From Clostridiales bacterium (GTDB taxonomy: Bacteria > Bacillota > Clostridia > Oscillospirales > CAG-382): a DNA stretch of 35,531 bases. Shown one piece after another: positions 26,102-34,345 of this stretch. The translations under genes were made by a program, and so were the position numbers. How positions within the stretch are numbered: the stretch's first letter is position 1; every line of letters begins with the position of its first letter. A model generated the notes under the pieces. That model searched no databases. It was given only the letters and a program-made list of their open reading frames with translations, and was not told the DNA's origin. The DNA lies in assembly GCA_003343885.1 (NCBI GenBank), contig QAKH01000083.1:1-35531 (forward strand), given 5' to 3'.

Positions 26102-27292
26102 ATGAAATTTATAAAAAAATCGTCAGTGCGGCCGGGCGCACTGCTAAGATATTGCATAATCTATATTTGTATCCTGTTTGCCGCCGTAATCGGCGTTGCA
26201 AGAAGCGCAATTCCGTCACGCCAGGTTTATTTTGGCTACGACGACGCTTCTCCGGTTCTAAACGTTGAAAAAAACGTCAGCGGCGGCTCGTACACAGTAA
26301 CTGCAAAACTTTTTGGAACAATACCGGTAAAGCAGGTAAATGTTGAGGTTATTCCGGATTTAAAACTCGTTCCCTGCGGAGATGTTTTCGGTGTGAAGTT
26401 CTTTACCAAAGGCGTAATTGTAATCGGAAGCACTGAAATAGAAACCGAGAACGGGTTTGTCAGCCCGGCACAGGCAGCTGGCATTGAAAAAAATGACATT
26501 ATTACCGAAGTTAACGGCACGGAAATAAACACGGTGGAAGCTCTTGCCGAGGTTGTTGAAAAATCAAAGGGAAAGCCTCTAACAGTTAGTTACACCCGTG
26601 AAAACGAAGTGTATGAAACAACTTTAACACCCCAGCTTTCACTTTCCGACAAAAAATACAAGACAGGAATCTGGGTTCGTGACAGCACAGCCGGTATCGG
26701 AACTTTGACCTATTACAACCCGCAAAACGGTTGCTTTGCAGGTCTTGGACACGGTATTTGCGATATTGACACGGGAGAGCTTATGCCGCTTCTCAGGGGA
26801 ACAATAGTAGATGTGAACATTACTGACATAGTCAAGGGAAAATCCGGCAGCCCCGGGGAACTCAAAGGCGTTTTTGAGACAGACAAAACGGGCGCTTTGA
26901 TCGGAAACACCGACTTTGGTGTATACGGCATGCTCGACAACTCACCGACGTGTGTTTACGAAGCAATGCCGGTCGCTTCCAGAAATGAGGTCGAAGCAGG
27001 AGAAGCAACCATACTCTCAAATGTTGACGGAAACGGAATTAAGGAATACGACGTTACTCTATCAAAAGTCGATGTGCGAAGCGACGGCACAAAGTGCTTT
27101 GTTGTGGAAATAACCGACGAACGCCTTATAGAGCTTACCGGCGGAATAGTTCAGGGTATGAGCGGAAGTCCTATACTTCAAAACGGAAAAATTGTCGGAG
27201 CCGTTACGCATGTTCTTGTTGGAGATCCAACCAAAGGATACGGTATATTTATTGAAAATATGCTCAGCGAAATGCCAGAGCTTTTACAATAA
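26102..27292 (+). CDS. spoIVB: SpoIVB serine peptidase
   Basis: 396 residues. SpoIVB is secreted from the forespore and signals activation of pro-sigma-K processing during spore formation. An N-terminal membrane anchor or signal (about 15-40) is followed by a PDZ domain (about 110-185, SPAQAAGIEKNDIITEVNG). The S55 peptidase has the catalytic His in GLGHGI near 214 and the Ser in GMSGSPI near 353. The start is ATG 26102 (AAAGGA about 10 bp upstream). An in-frame ATG at 26024 would add 26 residues with no similarity to a SpoIVB start and a poorly spaced ribosome site. It shows the organism's lineage forms spores. In Bacillus spo0A follows spoIVB; here a convergent vanY gene does. Confidence 0.93.
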   Translation: MKFIKKSSVRPGALLRYCIIYICILFAAVIGVARSAIPSRQVYFGYDDASPVLNVEKNVSGGSYTVTAKLFGTIPVKQVNVEVIPDLKLVPCGDVFGVKFFTKGVIVIGSTEIETENGFVSPAQAAGIEKNDIITEVNGTEINTVEALAEVVEKSKGKPLTVSYTRENEVYETTLTPQLSLSDKKYKTGIWVRDSTAGIGTLTYYNPQNGCFAGLGHGICDIDTGELMPLLRGTIVDVNITDIVKGKSGSPGELKGVFETDKTGALIGNTDFGVYGMLDNSPTCVYEAMPVASRNEVEAGEATILSNVDGNGIKEYDVTLSKVDVRSDGTKCFVVEITDERLIELTGGIVQGMSGSPILQNGKIVGAVTHVLVGDPTKGYGIFIENMLSEMPELLQ

Positions 27293-27325
27293 AAGTGATA
27301 CAAGGGTTTAAGCAAAACGACAAGA

Positions 27326-28630
27326 TTAAGTTCCTAGTCCGTTAAGCTCGCAGTATTCCTCAAGACAAAGTCCGCTCTCCATTATTTTCTGCGCATGGTA
27401 CCTTCCCACGTAACGATAATGCCACGGTTCGAATATTATACCGGTTATATCGGTTTTGTCCTTAGGAAATCTGAGGATGAAACCGAAATCGGCGCAATGC
27501 TCGACAAGCCATTTATACACATCTTCGTATTCAAATGCCTGTGAGGCCGCAGATAGGTTGTGCAAATCGGCGCAAAGTCCGCTTTGATGCTCGCTTGTTC
27601 CGGGTATTGCTATTTGTGCTGCGGTTTTGGCATAAGCAGTATCTCTGTCGTAAGACTGCATGAAGCTGTTCAGGGAGTTATTGAAAAGCTGCTGCTGGTA
27701 ATCATATGACCTGTATGCACTGGTAACTGACACGTCTGTGTATCCGGCTGCTCTCATTTCTATGAACATGGCTTCAAGCGCCTTTGCGGCATATTCCCGC
27801 ATTTGAACGGCTTTTCTGTCTGAACGTGTATCAGCTATATCTACTAAATCCTGCGGGATATAATTCTCCCCTAAAGGATGTTCTGTATTTATAAGAGTAA
27901 TATATTCATCCGCATTTTCCGGATCCATATATTTTTCGTACGCCGACAAATCCGCAGTAAATTCATGCTTTGGAGGAGTGGATGTATCCACAGATTCCTT
28001 GTTAAAAGGTTCAAACGTGTTATTGCCGCTGTACAAACAATATAGTCCGTCTGCAATACTCAGCCGGTAATCAATTTTCTTTCCGCTTTTTTCTGCTTCA
28101 AGCACAACGCCATCAAATGCGTTTCTAAGTGCTGTGACAGGAATCAACACATCCCCGCTTGATGCGGAAAAATACGATACCGCTCCGGTCTGCACTGGAA
28201 TATCATTAAACCTTATCACGTCCGAGCCGACATACACGCTCATTGTATCGCCATTATTAAACATAGCTGACATTACATTTACGTCGCCTATCATTTTAAA
28301 GTCCATATACTCAGACAAATCAGAAAGGGAGACATAGCATGTATTATTTTTTACAGTTATTCCGTTTGACAGACTTACTCGTTCTCCGTTGTCTGACACC
28401 TCAAGAGAGTATTCATACTTTTCAGGAGCCCTTGAAAAATCCCACATGACAAGAAGAATTATCACTGCAGCAAAAAAAGCCGAAGCAATAAGGCCTAACA
28501 TAATGACGCCGTTTATATATTTTCTTTTTTGCGCTCGTCTGAGTTTGCGTTCATGTGCCTGTTTTCTTCTCTGTTGCTCATAAAAAGCACGTTCCCTCGC
28601 CGTCATTCCTGGTTTTCTCCGTCTGTCCAT
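27326..28630 (-). CDS. Membrane-anchored VanY-type D,D-carboxypeptidase
   Basis: 434 residues. A basic N-terminal cytosolic tail is followed by one membrane helix (about 42-62). An extracellular domain (about 75-200) resembles the copper amine oxidase N-terminal fold often used for wall binding. The VanY/peptidase M15 domain (about 245-415) comes last. Zinc-site motifs are present: SAYRSYDYQQQLFN, SEHQSGLCADLH near 346 and EPWHYRYVG near 403. It should cut the terminal D-Ala from peptidoglycan precursors or stem peptides outside the cell. With no van ligase genes nearby, wall remodelling is more likely than glycopeptide resistance. It is convergent with spoIVB at 33 bp. The ribosome site is AAAGGG. 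Confidence 0.9.
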   Translation of the reverse strand: MDRRRKPGMTARERAFYEQQRRKQAHERKLRRAQKRKYINGVIMLGLIASAFFAAVIILLVMWDFSRAPEKYEYSLEVSDNGERVSLSNGITVKNNTCYVSLSDLSEYMDFKMIGDVNVMSAMFNNGDTMSVYVGSDVIRFNDIPVQTGAVSYFSASSGDVLIPVTALRNAFDGVVLEAEKSGKKIDYRLSIADGLYCLYSGNNTFEPFNKESVDTSTPPKHEFTADLSAYEKYMDPENADEYITLINTEHPLGENYIPQDLVDIADTRSDRKAVQMREYAAKALEAMFIEMRAAGYTDVSVTSAYRSYDYQQQLFNNSLNSFMQSYDRDTAYAKTAAQIAIPGTSEHQSGLCADLHNLSAASQAFEYEDVYKWLVEHCADFGFILRFPKDKTDITGIIFEPWHYRYVGRYHAQKIMESGLCLEEYCELNGLGT

Positions 28631-28749
28631 CTCATGCAGCCCTTTCTTTATCTTTCTTTTTATTATATCATATTATCACAAAATAATAAAGTACATTTGA
28701 TTTAATTTATAATTCTTAATACATATTTCTTAAGAAAGGAATGCTAAAA

Positions 28750-28941
28750 ATGAACAAAAAAAATAGCTTTTCACAAGACTACAATGATCTATCTTTTGAA
28801 GATGTTCGTACAATTCCCGATTTCTATGACAATCTTTACCCTTCCAACGATTCTGATGAAAGTTACGTTTTATCAACTTCACTCAAACCTGCAAAAAAGC
28901 TAAATAAACCGAAAAAAACTCAGAAAAATCAAGAAAAATAG
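28750..28941 (+). CDS. Small unknown protein
   Basis: 63 residues, not recognised. The first 45 residues are acidic and rich in Asp, Ser and Tyr (DVRTIPDFYDNLYPSNDSDE). The last 18 are strongly basic (KPAKKLNKPKKTQKNQEK). No signal peptide, membrane helix or Cys. The start is ATG 28750 with AAAGGA 9 bp upstream; the in-frame ATG 28741 touches the ribosome site. A possible promoter (TTGATT, 17 bp, TACATA) lies just upstream. It ends about 40 bp before the CtsR operator region and reads in the same direction as ctsR. The good ribosome site and its place outside larger genes support it being real. Confidence 0.55.
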   Translation: MNKKNSFSQDYNDLSFEDVRTIPDFYDNLYPSNDSDESYVLSTSLKPAKKLNKPKKTQKNQEK

Positions 28942-28977
28942 TTGATATTCTTAAATTTCGCCCGTTTTTGCGTATTT

Positions 28978-29010
28978 TTTGACTTTATTTGACTTTGACT
29001 TTATTTGACT
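28978..29010 (+). promoter_or_regulatory. Two tandem CtsR operators
   Basis: The plus strand reads TTTGACT-TTA-TTTGACT (28978-28994) and again TTTGACT-TTA-TTTGACT (28994-29010), sharing one base. On the other strand this is AGTCAAA-TAA-AGTCAAA twice, the CtsR heptad direct repeat RGTCAAA-NAN-RGTCAAA with no mismatch. The second copy covers the -35 box. Confidence 0.92.
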
Positions 29011-29023
29011 TTGTGCGTATAAT
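28995..29023 (+). promoter_or_regulatory. SigA promoter of the ctsR operon
   Basis: TTGACT (28995-29000), a 17-bp spacer, then a perfect TATAAT (29018-29023). The -35 lies inside the CtsR box, which explains repression by direct occlusion. Confidence 0.9.
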
Positions 29024-29032
29024 ATAGGCAAA

Positions 29033-29049
29033 GGTTAAGGAAAGTCAAA
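29033..29049 (+). promoter_or_regulatory. Possible third, degenerate CtsR site
   Basis: GGTTAAG-GAA-AGTCAAA, in the opposite orientation to the main boxes and just downstream of the predicted start of transcription. The first heptad has two mismatches to RGTCAAA. The spacer keeps the central A. A further GTCAAAG follows at 29050-29056. Confidence 0.45.
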
Positions 29050-29095
29050 GTCAAAGTTACAAACTTATGGTGACTAAAGAAAGGGATGAACAGAG

Positions 29096-29590
29096 ATGGG
29101 CAATCCTATGACTGAACAAATAGCCGCGATTATAGAAAAAATGTTAGCGGAAAACGGAGGCGAGCTCGAGCTACAAAGAAATAAACTGGCAAGTAGAGTG
29201 GGATGCGTTCCGAGTCAAATAAATTACGTGATTACGTCACGTTTCAGCCCAAAGCGTGGATACATAGTAGAGAGTCGTCGCGGAGGAGGCGGTTTTGTCA
29301 AGATAACAAAAGTAAGTTTTGACGGGACAGACACATTACTAATGCACACGCTAGCGGCAATAGGAGATGAAATAGATTCCATGAGTGCAAGAGCTGTGCT
29401 CGTATCACTTCATGACAACGGTCTTATTTCACAGCGAGAATTAAGATTTATATACTCCGCAATAACCGACAGGGCGCTTGCGGGATGCGATACTGCCTCA
29501 AGAGATTCCATTCGTGCAAGTATTCTCAAATCATTTGTTCTCACTTTACGCAATATCCGTAAAAATGAAAAACAGCACAACAAAGTTTAG
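29096..29590 (+). CDS. ctsR: Transcriptional repressor CtsR
   Basis: 164 residues. CtsR represses clp and other heat-shock genes and is released by heat or protein stress. The N-terminal winged helix-turn-helix has NKLASRVGCVPSQINYVI followed by the hallmark DNA-binding wing SRRGGGGFVKI near 60-70. The C-terminal helical domain forms the dimer and is the part handled by McsB and ClpC. The ribosome site AAAGGGA lies about 10 bp upstream of ATG 29096. It is the first gene of the operon and autoregulated by the two operators upstream. Confidence 0.96.
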   Translation: MGNPMTEQIAAIIEKMLAENGGELELQRNKLASRVGCVPSQINYVITSRFSPKRGYIVESRRGGGGFVKITKVSFDGTDTLLMHTLAAIGDEIDSMSARAVLVSLHDNGLISQRELRFIYSAITDRALAGCDTASRDSIRASILKSFVLTLRNIRKNEKQHNKV

Positions 29591-29695
29591 CGTTAGTAAC
29601 TAATTAAAGTCCAACTATTCAAACTATTCAAAGATTAAACCCCAAAAGTACAAACATAAGCAATGCAAAAGCGTTGCAATGAAAGGATGATTTAT

Positions 29696-30223
29696 ATGTT
29701 ATGTCAAGCCTGTGGAAAAAAAGAAGCCACGTTTCATTATACTTCTAACGAAAACGGAAAGATAACCGAAATGCACCTTTGTCACGACTGTGCAAAGAAA
29801 AACGGATACTATGACGAAAGCATAGGCAACTTTGATCCGTTTAACCTTTTCGGAAGCAGTGAAAAAATGTTCGGCGAACTGCTCGGGGGAATGTTTGGAA
29901 ATGAACCTACAAAATCTCTTCGTGAATCTTCGGTATGTCCGTTCTGCGGAATGAGACTTAACGAATTCATGCACAACGGAAAAGCCGGCTGTTCAAAATG
30001 TTATACTACATTCAAGGACGCCCTCACGCCGACTATCAAGAAGCTTCACGGCAACACCAAGCACACCGGAAAGTTCCCCATCGGCAGAGCTATTCACAAG
30101 ACAAAGCAGGATAAACGCGCCGAGCTTGAGGAGCTGTTAAAGAAAGCGATTGAAAATCAAGAGTACGAAAAAGCTGCCGAATACCGAGATCAAATCAAAG
30201 AGCTCGGCGAAAAAGGTGCTTAA
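29696..30223 (+). CDS. mcsA: McsA, activator of the protein-arginine kinase
   Basis: 175 residues. McsA binds and activates McsB. Zinc-ribbon cysteine pairs are visible: CQACGKK and CHDCAKK in the N-terminus, CPFCGM and CSKCY in the middle. The C-terminal UVR motif (ELEELLKKAIENQEYEKAAEYRDQIKEL) is complete. The start is ATG 29696, giving MLCQACGKK, with AAAGGA 9 bp upstream; a longer frame from 29663 would put that site inside the gene. It lies 105 bp after ctsR, slightly more than usual for this operon, and 30 bp before mcsB. Confidence 0.94.
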   Translation: MLCQACGKKEATFHYTSNENGKITEMHLCHDCAKKNGYYDESIGNFDPFNLFGSSEKMFGELLGGMFGNEPTKSLRESSVCPFCGMRLNEFMHNGKAGCSKCYTTFKDALTPTIKKLHGNTKHTGKFPIGRAIHKTKQDKRAELEELLKKAIENQEYEKAAEYRDQIKELGEKGA

Positions 30224-30253
30224 TCGGCAAAGTCTGAAAGGAGTGTTCGTGAT

Positions 30254-31273
30254 ATGAAATGGTATGAAACGACCGGCAACGGTCATGATGTTGTAATAAG
30301 TTCAAGGATACGTTTGGCTCGTAATCTCGAGGAATTTCCTTTCGCACCGAAGTTGGACAGCGAAACATCAAAAAAAGTCGTTGATAAAGTTGTTTCCGCT
30401 CTGAAAAGCGGATTAGACACTGAATTAACCGTAACAGAAATAAATTCCTTGGGTACCGCAAAAAACGTACTCGTTGAGGATCATCTGATTTCTCCCGATT
30501 TTTGCGCCGATTCACCTCTTGAGCGAGTACTTATAACCGATAAGGACAACAACCTTGCTGTCATGGTCAATGAGGAAGATCATGTTCGTATCCAGTCTAT
30601 TTTCAGCGGATTTGAGCTTGACAAGGCATACGAAACCGCTTGCAAAGCCGATGAGGCGCTCTCACGCAGTATACCGATAGCTTTTGATGATACGCTCGGA
30701 TACCTGACGGCTTGCCCTACTAATCTCGGTACAGGTCTCAGAGCTTCTGTAATGCTTCATCTTCCGGCAATGTCTGCGTACGGTTACATAAAGAATCTGA
30801 CCGGACTTATGACAAAGATAGGTCTTACGGTAAGAGGAATTTACGGAGAAAGCAGCGAAGCTACAGCGTGCATGTATCAGCTTTCAAACCAGATAACACT
30901 TGGTCTTTCTGAAAACGACGCGATTGAAAAACTGAAAAACGCCGTAAATCAAATAATTACCAAAGAGCGTGAATTGAGAAGCAAAATGCTTCAGTCTACG
31001 TCTTCAGACGTCAACGACAAGTTATGGCGTTCTTACGGAACGCTGAAATACGCTCGGAAAATGGACACAAATGAGGCGACAAGACTTATTTCGAATGTAA
31101 GACTTGGTGCAGTATGCGGACTTATTCCGGAGTGTAAAAATATCAATCTTGTAAAACTGCTGTTTGAAATAATGCCGGCGCACATTGTTTCACGTTTTCC
31201 GGACGCAACTTCTCCTGAAAAGCGTGACGAATACCGTGCAAACTTAATTCGCAGCACACTTGAGTTAAAGTAA
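30254..31273 (+). CDS. mcsB: Protein-arginine kinase McsB
   Basis: 339 residues. McsB phosphorylates arginines of damaged proteins and of CtsR, marking them for ClpC-ClpP. The phosphagen-kinase fold is clear: ISSRIRLARNLEEFPF near 20, the active-site loop CPTNLGTGLRASVMLHLP near 155-172, and RGIYGESSEATACMYQLSNQ. The two-domain eukaryotic N-terminal extension is absent, as expected for McsB. The ribosome site is GAAAGGAG. The stop is 85 bp before the clpC start. Confidence 0.96.
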   Translation: MKWYETTGNGHDVVISSRIRLARNLEEFPFAPKLDSETSKKVVDKVVSALKSGLDTELTVTEINSLGTAKNVLVEDHLISPDFCADSPLERVLITDKDNNLAVMVNEEDHVRIQSIFSGFELDKAYETACKADEALSRSIPIAFDDTLGYLTACPTNLGTGLRASVMLHLPAMSAYGYIKNLTGLMTKIGLTVRGIYGESSEATACMYQLSNQITLGLSENDAIEKLKNAVNQIITKERELRSKMLQSTSSDVNDKLWRSYGTLKYARKMDTNEATRLISNVRLGAVCGLIPECKNINLVKLLFEIMPAHIVSRFPDATSPEKRDEYRANLIRSTLELK

Positions 31274-31358
31274 TCCGGATTACTTTTTTCCGGAAATATG
31301 ACCACGCTGTAGGATAACACTCTTTGATATCGGACAGCTCGTGAAAGGAATGATAAAC

Positions 31359-33968
31359 ATGACAAACAGATTTACTGAAAATGCCCAAGCAGCTCTCAAT
31401 GCCGCAGTGGAAACCGCAAAAAAGTTCGGGCATACTTATATAGGCAGTGAACACATCCTACTTGGATTGCTTTACAAAGGCAATTCCATAGCCGCAAATC
31501 TTCTTAATTCAAAAGGAGTCACTTACGAAAAAATAGTCGATATTGTAAGTGCCAACACCGGCGTAGGAGAAGCCATGCAGGCAATGGACCCTCAAACAAC
31601 TCCAAGAGTTTCCCATATTCTTGAACTGTCAGCAGAGTTAGCACGCTTAACCGGACAGACTTTTATAGGAACTGAACACATTCTTATGGCTCTGTTAAAA
31701 GTATCCGACTGCGAAGCCGTAAGGCTGTTGCGGAATGAGGGAGTTAACATTGCTGAACTGTACAATCAGGCAGCTTCTTCAATGACTGATGACGGTGCGG
31801 CATATGCTTCTTCGGGTGTACCTTCTTCTTCGGAAGGCAAAAACTCTTCCGGCTCATATTCAAATACACCTACACTAAACCAATACGGTAATGATCTTAC
31901 CAAACTTGCAAAAGACGGTAAAATCGATCCGGTAATCGGAAGAGAAGAAGAAACTCAGCGTGTAATACAAATTCTGTCAAGACGTACAAAAAACAACCCT
32001 TGTCTTATAGGTGAACCCGGCGTAGGTAAGACCGCAGTAGTTGAAGGACTTGCCCAGAAGATAGTTGAAGGAAATGTTCCTGAAAGCATAGCCGACAAGC
32101 GTGTAGTTGCGCTTGACCTTTCGGGTATGATCGCCGGAGCTAAGTACCGTGGTGAATTTGAGGAAAGAATAAAAGGCGTTATGGACGAAGTTAAAAAGGC
32201 CAAAGACGTTATTTTGTTCATCGACGAAATTCACACCATTATCGGTGCCGGAAGCGCAGAAGGCGCCGTTGATGCGGCAAATATACTGAAACCGGCTCTT
32301 GCAAGGGGAGAAATTCAGCTTATCGGAGCAACAACGATAGATGAGTACAGAAAACACATTGAAAAGGATGCGGCTCTTGAACGTCGTTTTCAATCAGTTA
32401 TGGTAGGCGAGCCCACCAAGGAGCAGGCTATTCAGATATTAAAAGGACTTCGCAGCAAATATGAAGCACATCACAAAATAAAGATAACCGATGAAGCTAT
32501 TGAAGCGGCTGTAAATCTGTCCTCACGTTATATAACTGACAGGTTCCTGCCGGACAAAGCTATTGACCTTATTGATGAGGCCGCCTCTAAAAAGCGAATT
32601 TCCGAGATAACAGCTCCGGAAGACCTGCGTGAACTTGAAGAAAAAATAAAGAAAATTCATGCTGATAAAGAGGAAGCTGTCCGTGCGCAGGAATTTGAAA
32701 AGGCGGCAGAACTGCGTAACACTGAAAATGACCTTACAAAAGAACTGCAGGCTAAAAAAGACAGCTGGAAGAACAGCACTAACGGTTCAAACATGCCCTC
32801 TATCGGCGAAGAAGAAATTGCAGATATTGTAACCCTTTGGACAAAGATACCGGTTACAAAGCTTGAAAAAGAAGAAAGCGAAAAGCTTTTGAAGCTCGAT
32901 GAGATACTGAAACAGCGTGTTATCGGTCAGGATGAAGCTGTCAGCGTTGTTGCAAGAGCAATTCGACGCGGCAGAACGGGACTCAAGGATCCAAAGCGTC
33001 CTCAGGGCTCATTCATTTTCTGCGGACCGACCGGCGTTGGTAAGACGGAGCTTTCAAAAGCTCTTGCGGAAACACTTTTCGGCAGTGAAAACGCTATAAT
33101 ACGTATTGATATGTCGGAATACATGGAAAAGCACAGTGTTTCAAAGCTTATCGGTTCACCTCCCGGATATGTCGGATACGACGAAGCTGGTCAGCTTACC
33201 GAAAAGATAAGGAGAAATCCTTACTCCGTTGTCCTTTTTGATGAAATTGAGAAAGCTCATCCCGATGTTTTCAATATTCTCCTGCAAATTCTGGAAGACG
33301 GCAGACTTACCGACAGCCACGGAAGAGTTGTCGATTTCAAGAACACGGTTATTATCCTGACATCCAATCTCGGTTCTGGTGCGCTTGCCGAACCTAAACA
33401 GCTCGGATTCTCCGAAGGACAGACCAAACGCGACGAATACGAAAAGAGCGTTCAAAACGTTATGGAAGCGCTTAAAAAAGCTTTCCGTCCTGAGTTCTTG
33501 AACCGTATTGACGAGATAGTCGTATTCCACAAATTAAGCGACGAGGATATCAAGAAGATAGCTTCCCTTATGTTGAGTGAAATCACAAAGAGGATTGAAG
33601 GAATGAATATTCGTATCTCCTTCAATGATGAAGTCATAAGCTACCTTGCAAAAGAAGGATTCGATCCGGTTTACGGAGCAAGACCGCTGCGCCGTGCAAT
33701 GCAGAGAAAAATCGAAGACACGCTTTCGGTCGAACTGCTTGAAGGCAAGATAAAAGCCGGTGACATTGTTGAGGCATACCTTGAAGATGATACTGTCAAA
33801 TACAGAAAGACAGGCGAATTCAAAGTTGAGAAGAACTCTGCCGCTGACGGTTCAAACGCTCAGAACAAGCCTGAAGATGATAAAGCAACGGGTTCTCAGC
33901 CATCCGACAGCGAACAGACTAATAAATCGAGCGAAAAATCTGATGACAAATCCGACGATAAGAAATAA
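31359..33968 (+). CDS. clpC: ATP-dependent Clp protease ATPase subunit ClpC
   Basis: 869 residues. A AAA+ unfoldase that feeds proteins, including arginine-phosphorylated ones, to ClpP. Two Clp_N repeats (about 5-145) are followed by the first AAA+ domain (Walker A GEPGVGKTAV near 217), the coiled-coil M domain with a UVR-like segment (about 410-470, EEAVRAQEFEKAAELRN), the second AAA+ domain (Walker A GPTGVGKTEL near 557) and the ClpB D2-small domain. The last 45 residues are a hydrophilic Ser/Asp/Lys tail not present in B. subtilis ClpC (about 810). The start is ATG 31359 with AAAGGA 9 bp upstream; an in-frame GTG at 31341 precedes that ribosome site. No clpP in the window. Confidence 0.96.
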   Translation: MTNRFTENAQAALNAAVETAKKFGHTYIGSEHILLGLLYKGNSIAANLLNSKGVTYEKIVDIVSANTGVGEAMQAMDPQTTPRVSHILELSAELARLTGQTFIGTEHILMALLKVSDCEAVRLLRNEGVNIAELYNQAASSMTDDGAAYASSGVPSSSEGKNSSGSYSNTPTLNQYGNDLTKLAKDGKIDPVIGREEETQRVIQILSRRTKNNPCLIGEPGVGKTAVVEGLAQKIVEGNVPESIADKRVVALDLSGMIAGAKYRGEFEERIKGVMDEVKKAKDVILFIDEIHTIIGAGSAEGAVDAANILKPALARGEIQLIGATTIDEYRKHIEKDAALERRFQSVMVGEPTKEQAIQILKGLRSKYEAHHKIKITDEAIEAAVNLSSRYITDRFLPDKAIDLIDEAASKKRISEITAPEDLRELEEKIKKIHADKEEAVRAQEFEKAAELRNTENDLTKELQAKKDSWKNSTNGSNMPSIGEEEIADIVTLWTKIPVTKLEKEESEKLLKLDEILKQRVIGQDEAVSVVARAIRRGRTGLKDPKRPQGSFIFCGPTGVGKTELSKALAETLFGSENAIIRIDMSEYMEKHSVSKLIGSPPGYVGYDEAGQLTEKIRRNPYSVVLFDEIEKAHPDVFNILLQILEDGRLTDSHGRVVDFKNTVIILTSNLGSGALAEPKQLGFSEGQTKRDEYEKSVQNVMEALKKAFRPEFLNRIDEIVVFHKLSDEDIKKIASLMLSEITKRIEGMNIRISFNDEVISYLAKEGFDPVYGARPLRRAMQRKIEDTLSVELLEGKIKAGDIVEAYLEDDTVKYRKTGEFKVEKNSAADGSNAQNKPEDDKATGSQPSDSEQTNKSSEKSDDKSDDKK

Positions 33969-33984
33969 TATTTCTAAAAAAATT

Positions 33985-34023
33985 AATCGCCATGTACCGT
34001 TAAAGGTTCATGGCGATTTTTTT
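33985..34023 (+). terminator. Terminator of the ctsR-clpC operon
   Basis: AATCGCCATG (33985-33994) pairs with CATGGCGATT (34009-34018), extended by ACC/GGT after a T-T mismatch, followed by a T7 tract. It begins 16 bp after the clpC stop. Confidence 0.92.
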
Positions 34024-34147
34024 GCCTTAACAGCTTGATGATTTACCCTTTACATATCTGATAACCATTATATATCATATTGAGCTTTATTTTTCAACAT
34101 ATTTTTTCATGTTTCAGCAAATTTTATCATTTTTTAACATTTAATTA

Positions 34148-34176
34148 TTGATAAAGTCTATTTTTGCTGATATACT
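34148..34176 (+). promoter_or_regulatory. SigA promoter of thiT
   Basis: TTGATA (34148-34153), a 17-bp spacer, TATACT (34171-34176). Predicted transcription start near 34183, just before the riboswitch. Confidence 0.75.
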
Positions 34177-34189
34177 ATCACCCGAACCG

Positions 34190-34284
34190 CATAGAGATAT
34201 CAGGGGTGCTGTTATACGGCTGAGATGGATTATTCCGAACCCTTTAAACCTGTTACGGATAATACCGGCGTAGGGAGATAGGCT
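34190..34284 (+). ncRNA. TPP riboswitch (THI element)
   Basis: The conserved THI-box parts appear in order: AGGGGTGCT (about 34202-34210), GGCTGAGAT (34218-34226), AACCCTTTAAACCTG (34238-34252) and TACGGATAATACCGGCGTAGGGA (34254-34276, conserved core GATAATACCGG). It binds thiamine pyrophosphate in the nascent leader. The downstream terminator and the thiamine transporter gene agree with transcriptional feedback. Confidence 0.95.
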
Positions 34285-34295
34285 TAAAAGTAAGC

Positions 34296-34331
34296 ATACC
34301 GCACCGATATTGTGTGCGGTATTTTTATTTT
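34296..34331 (+). terminator. Riboswitch-controlled terminator before thiT
   Basis: ATACCGCAC (34296-34304) pairs with GTGCGGTAT (34314-34322), followed by TTTTTATTTTT. It ends 15 bp before the thiT start, so it is the expression platform of the TPP riboswitch. Confidence 0.85.
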
Positions 34332-34345
34332 TCGGAGGTTTTTCC

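Noticed and set aside
27326..28630. Glycopeptide resistance cluster based on the VanY-type gene
   Set aside because: There is no van ligase, dehydrogenase or VanX gene, nor a VanRS system nearby; such carboxypeptidases are common wall-remodelling enzymes.
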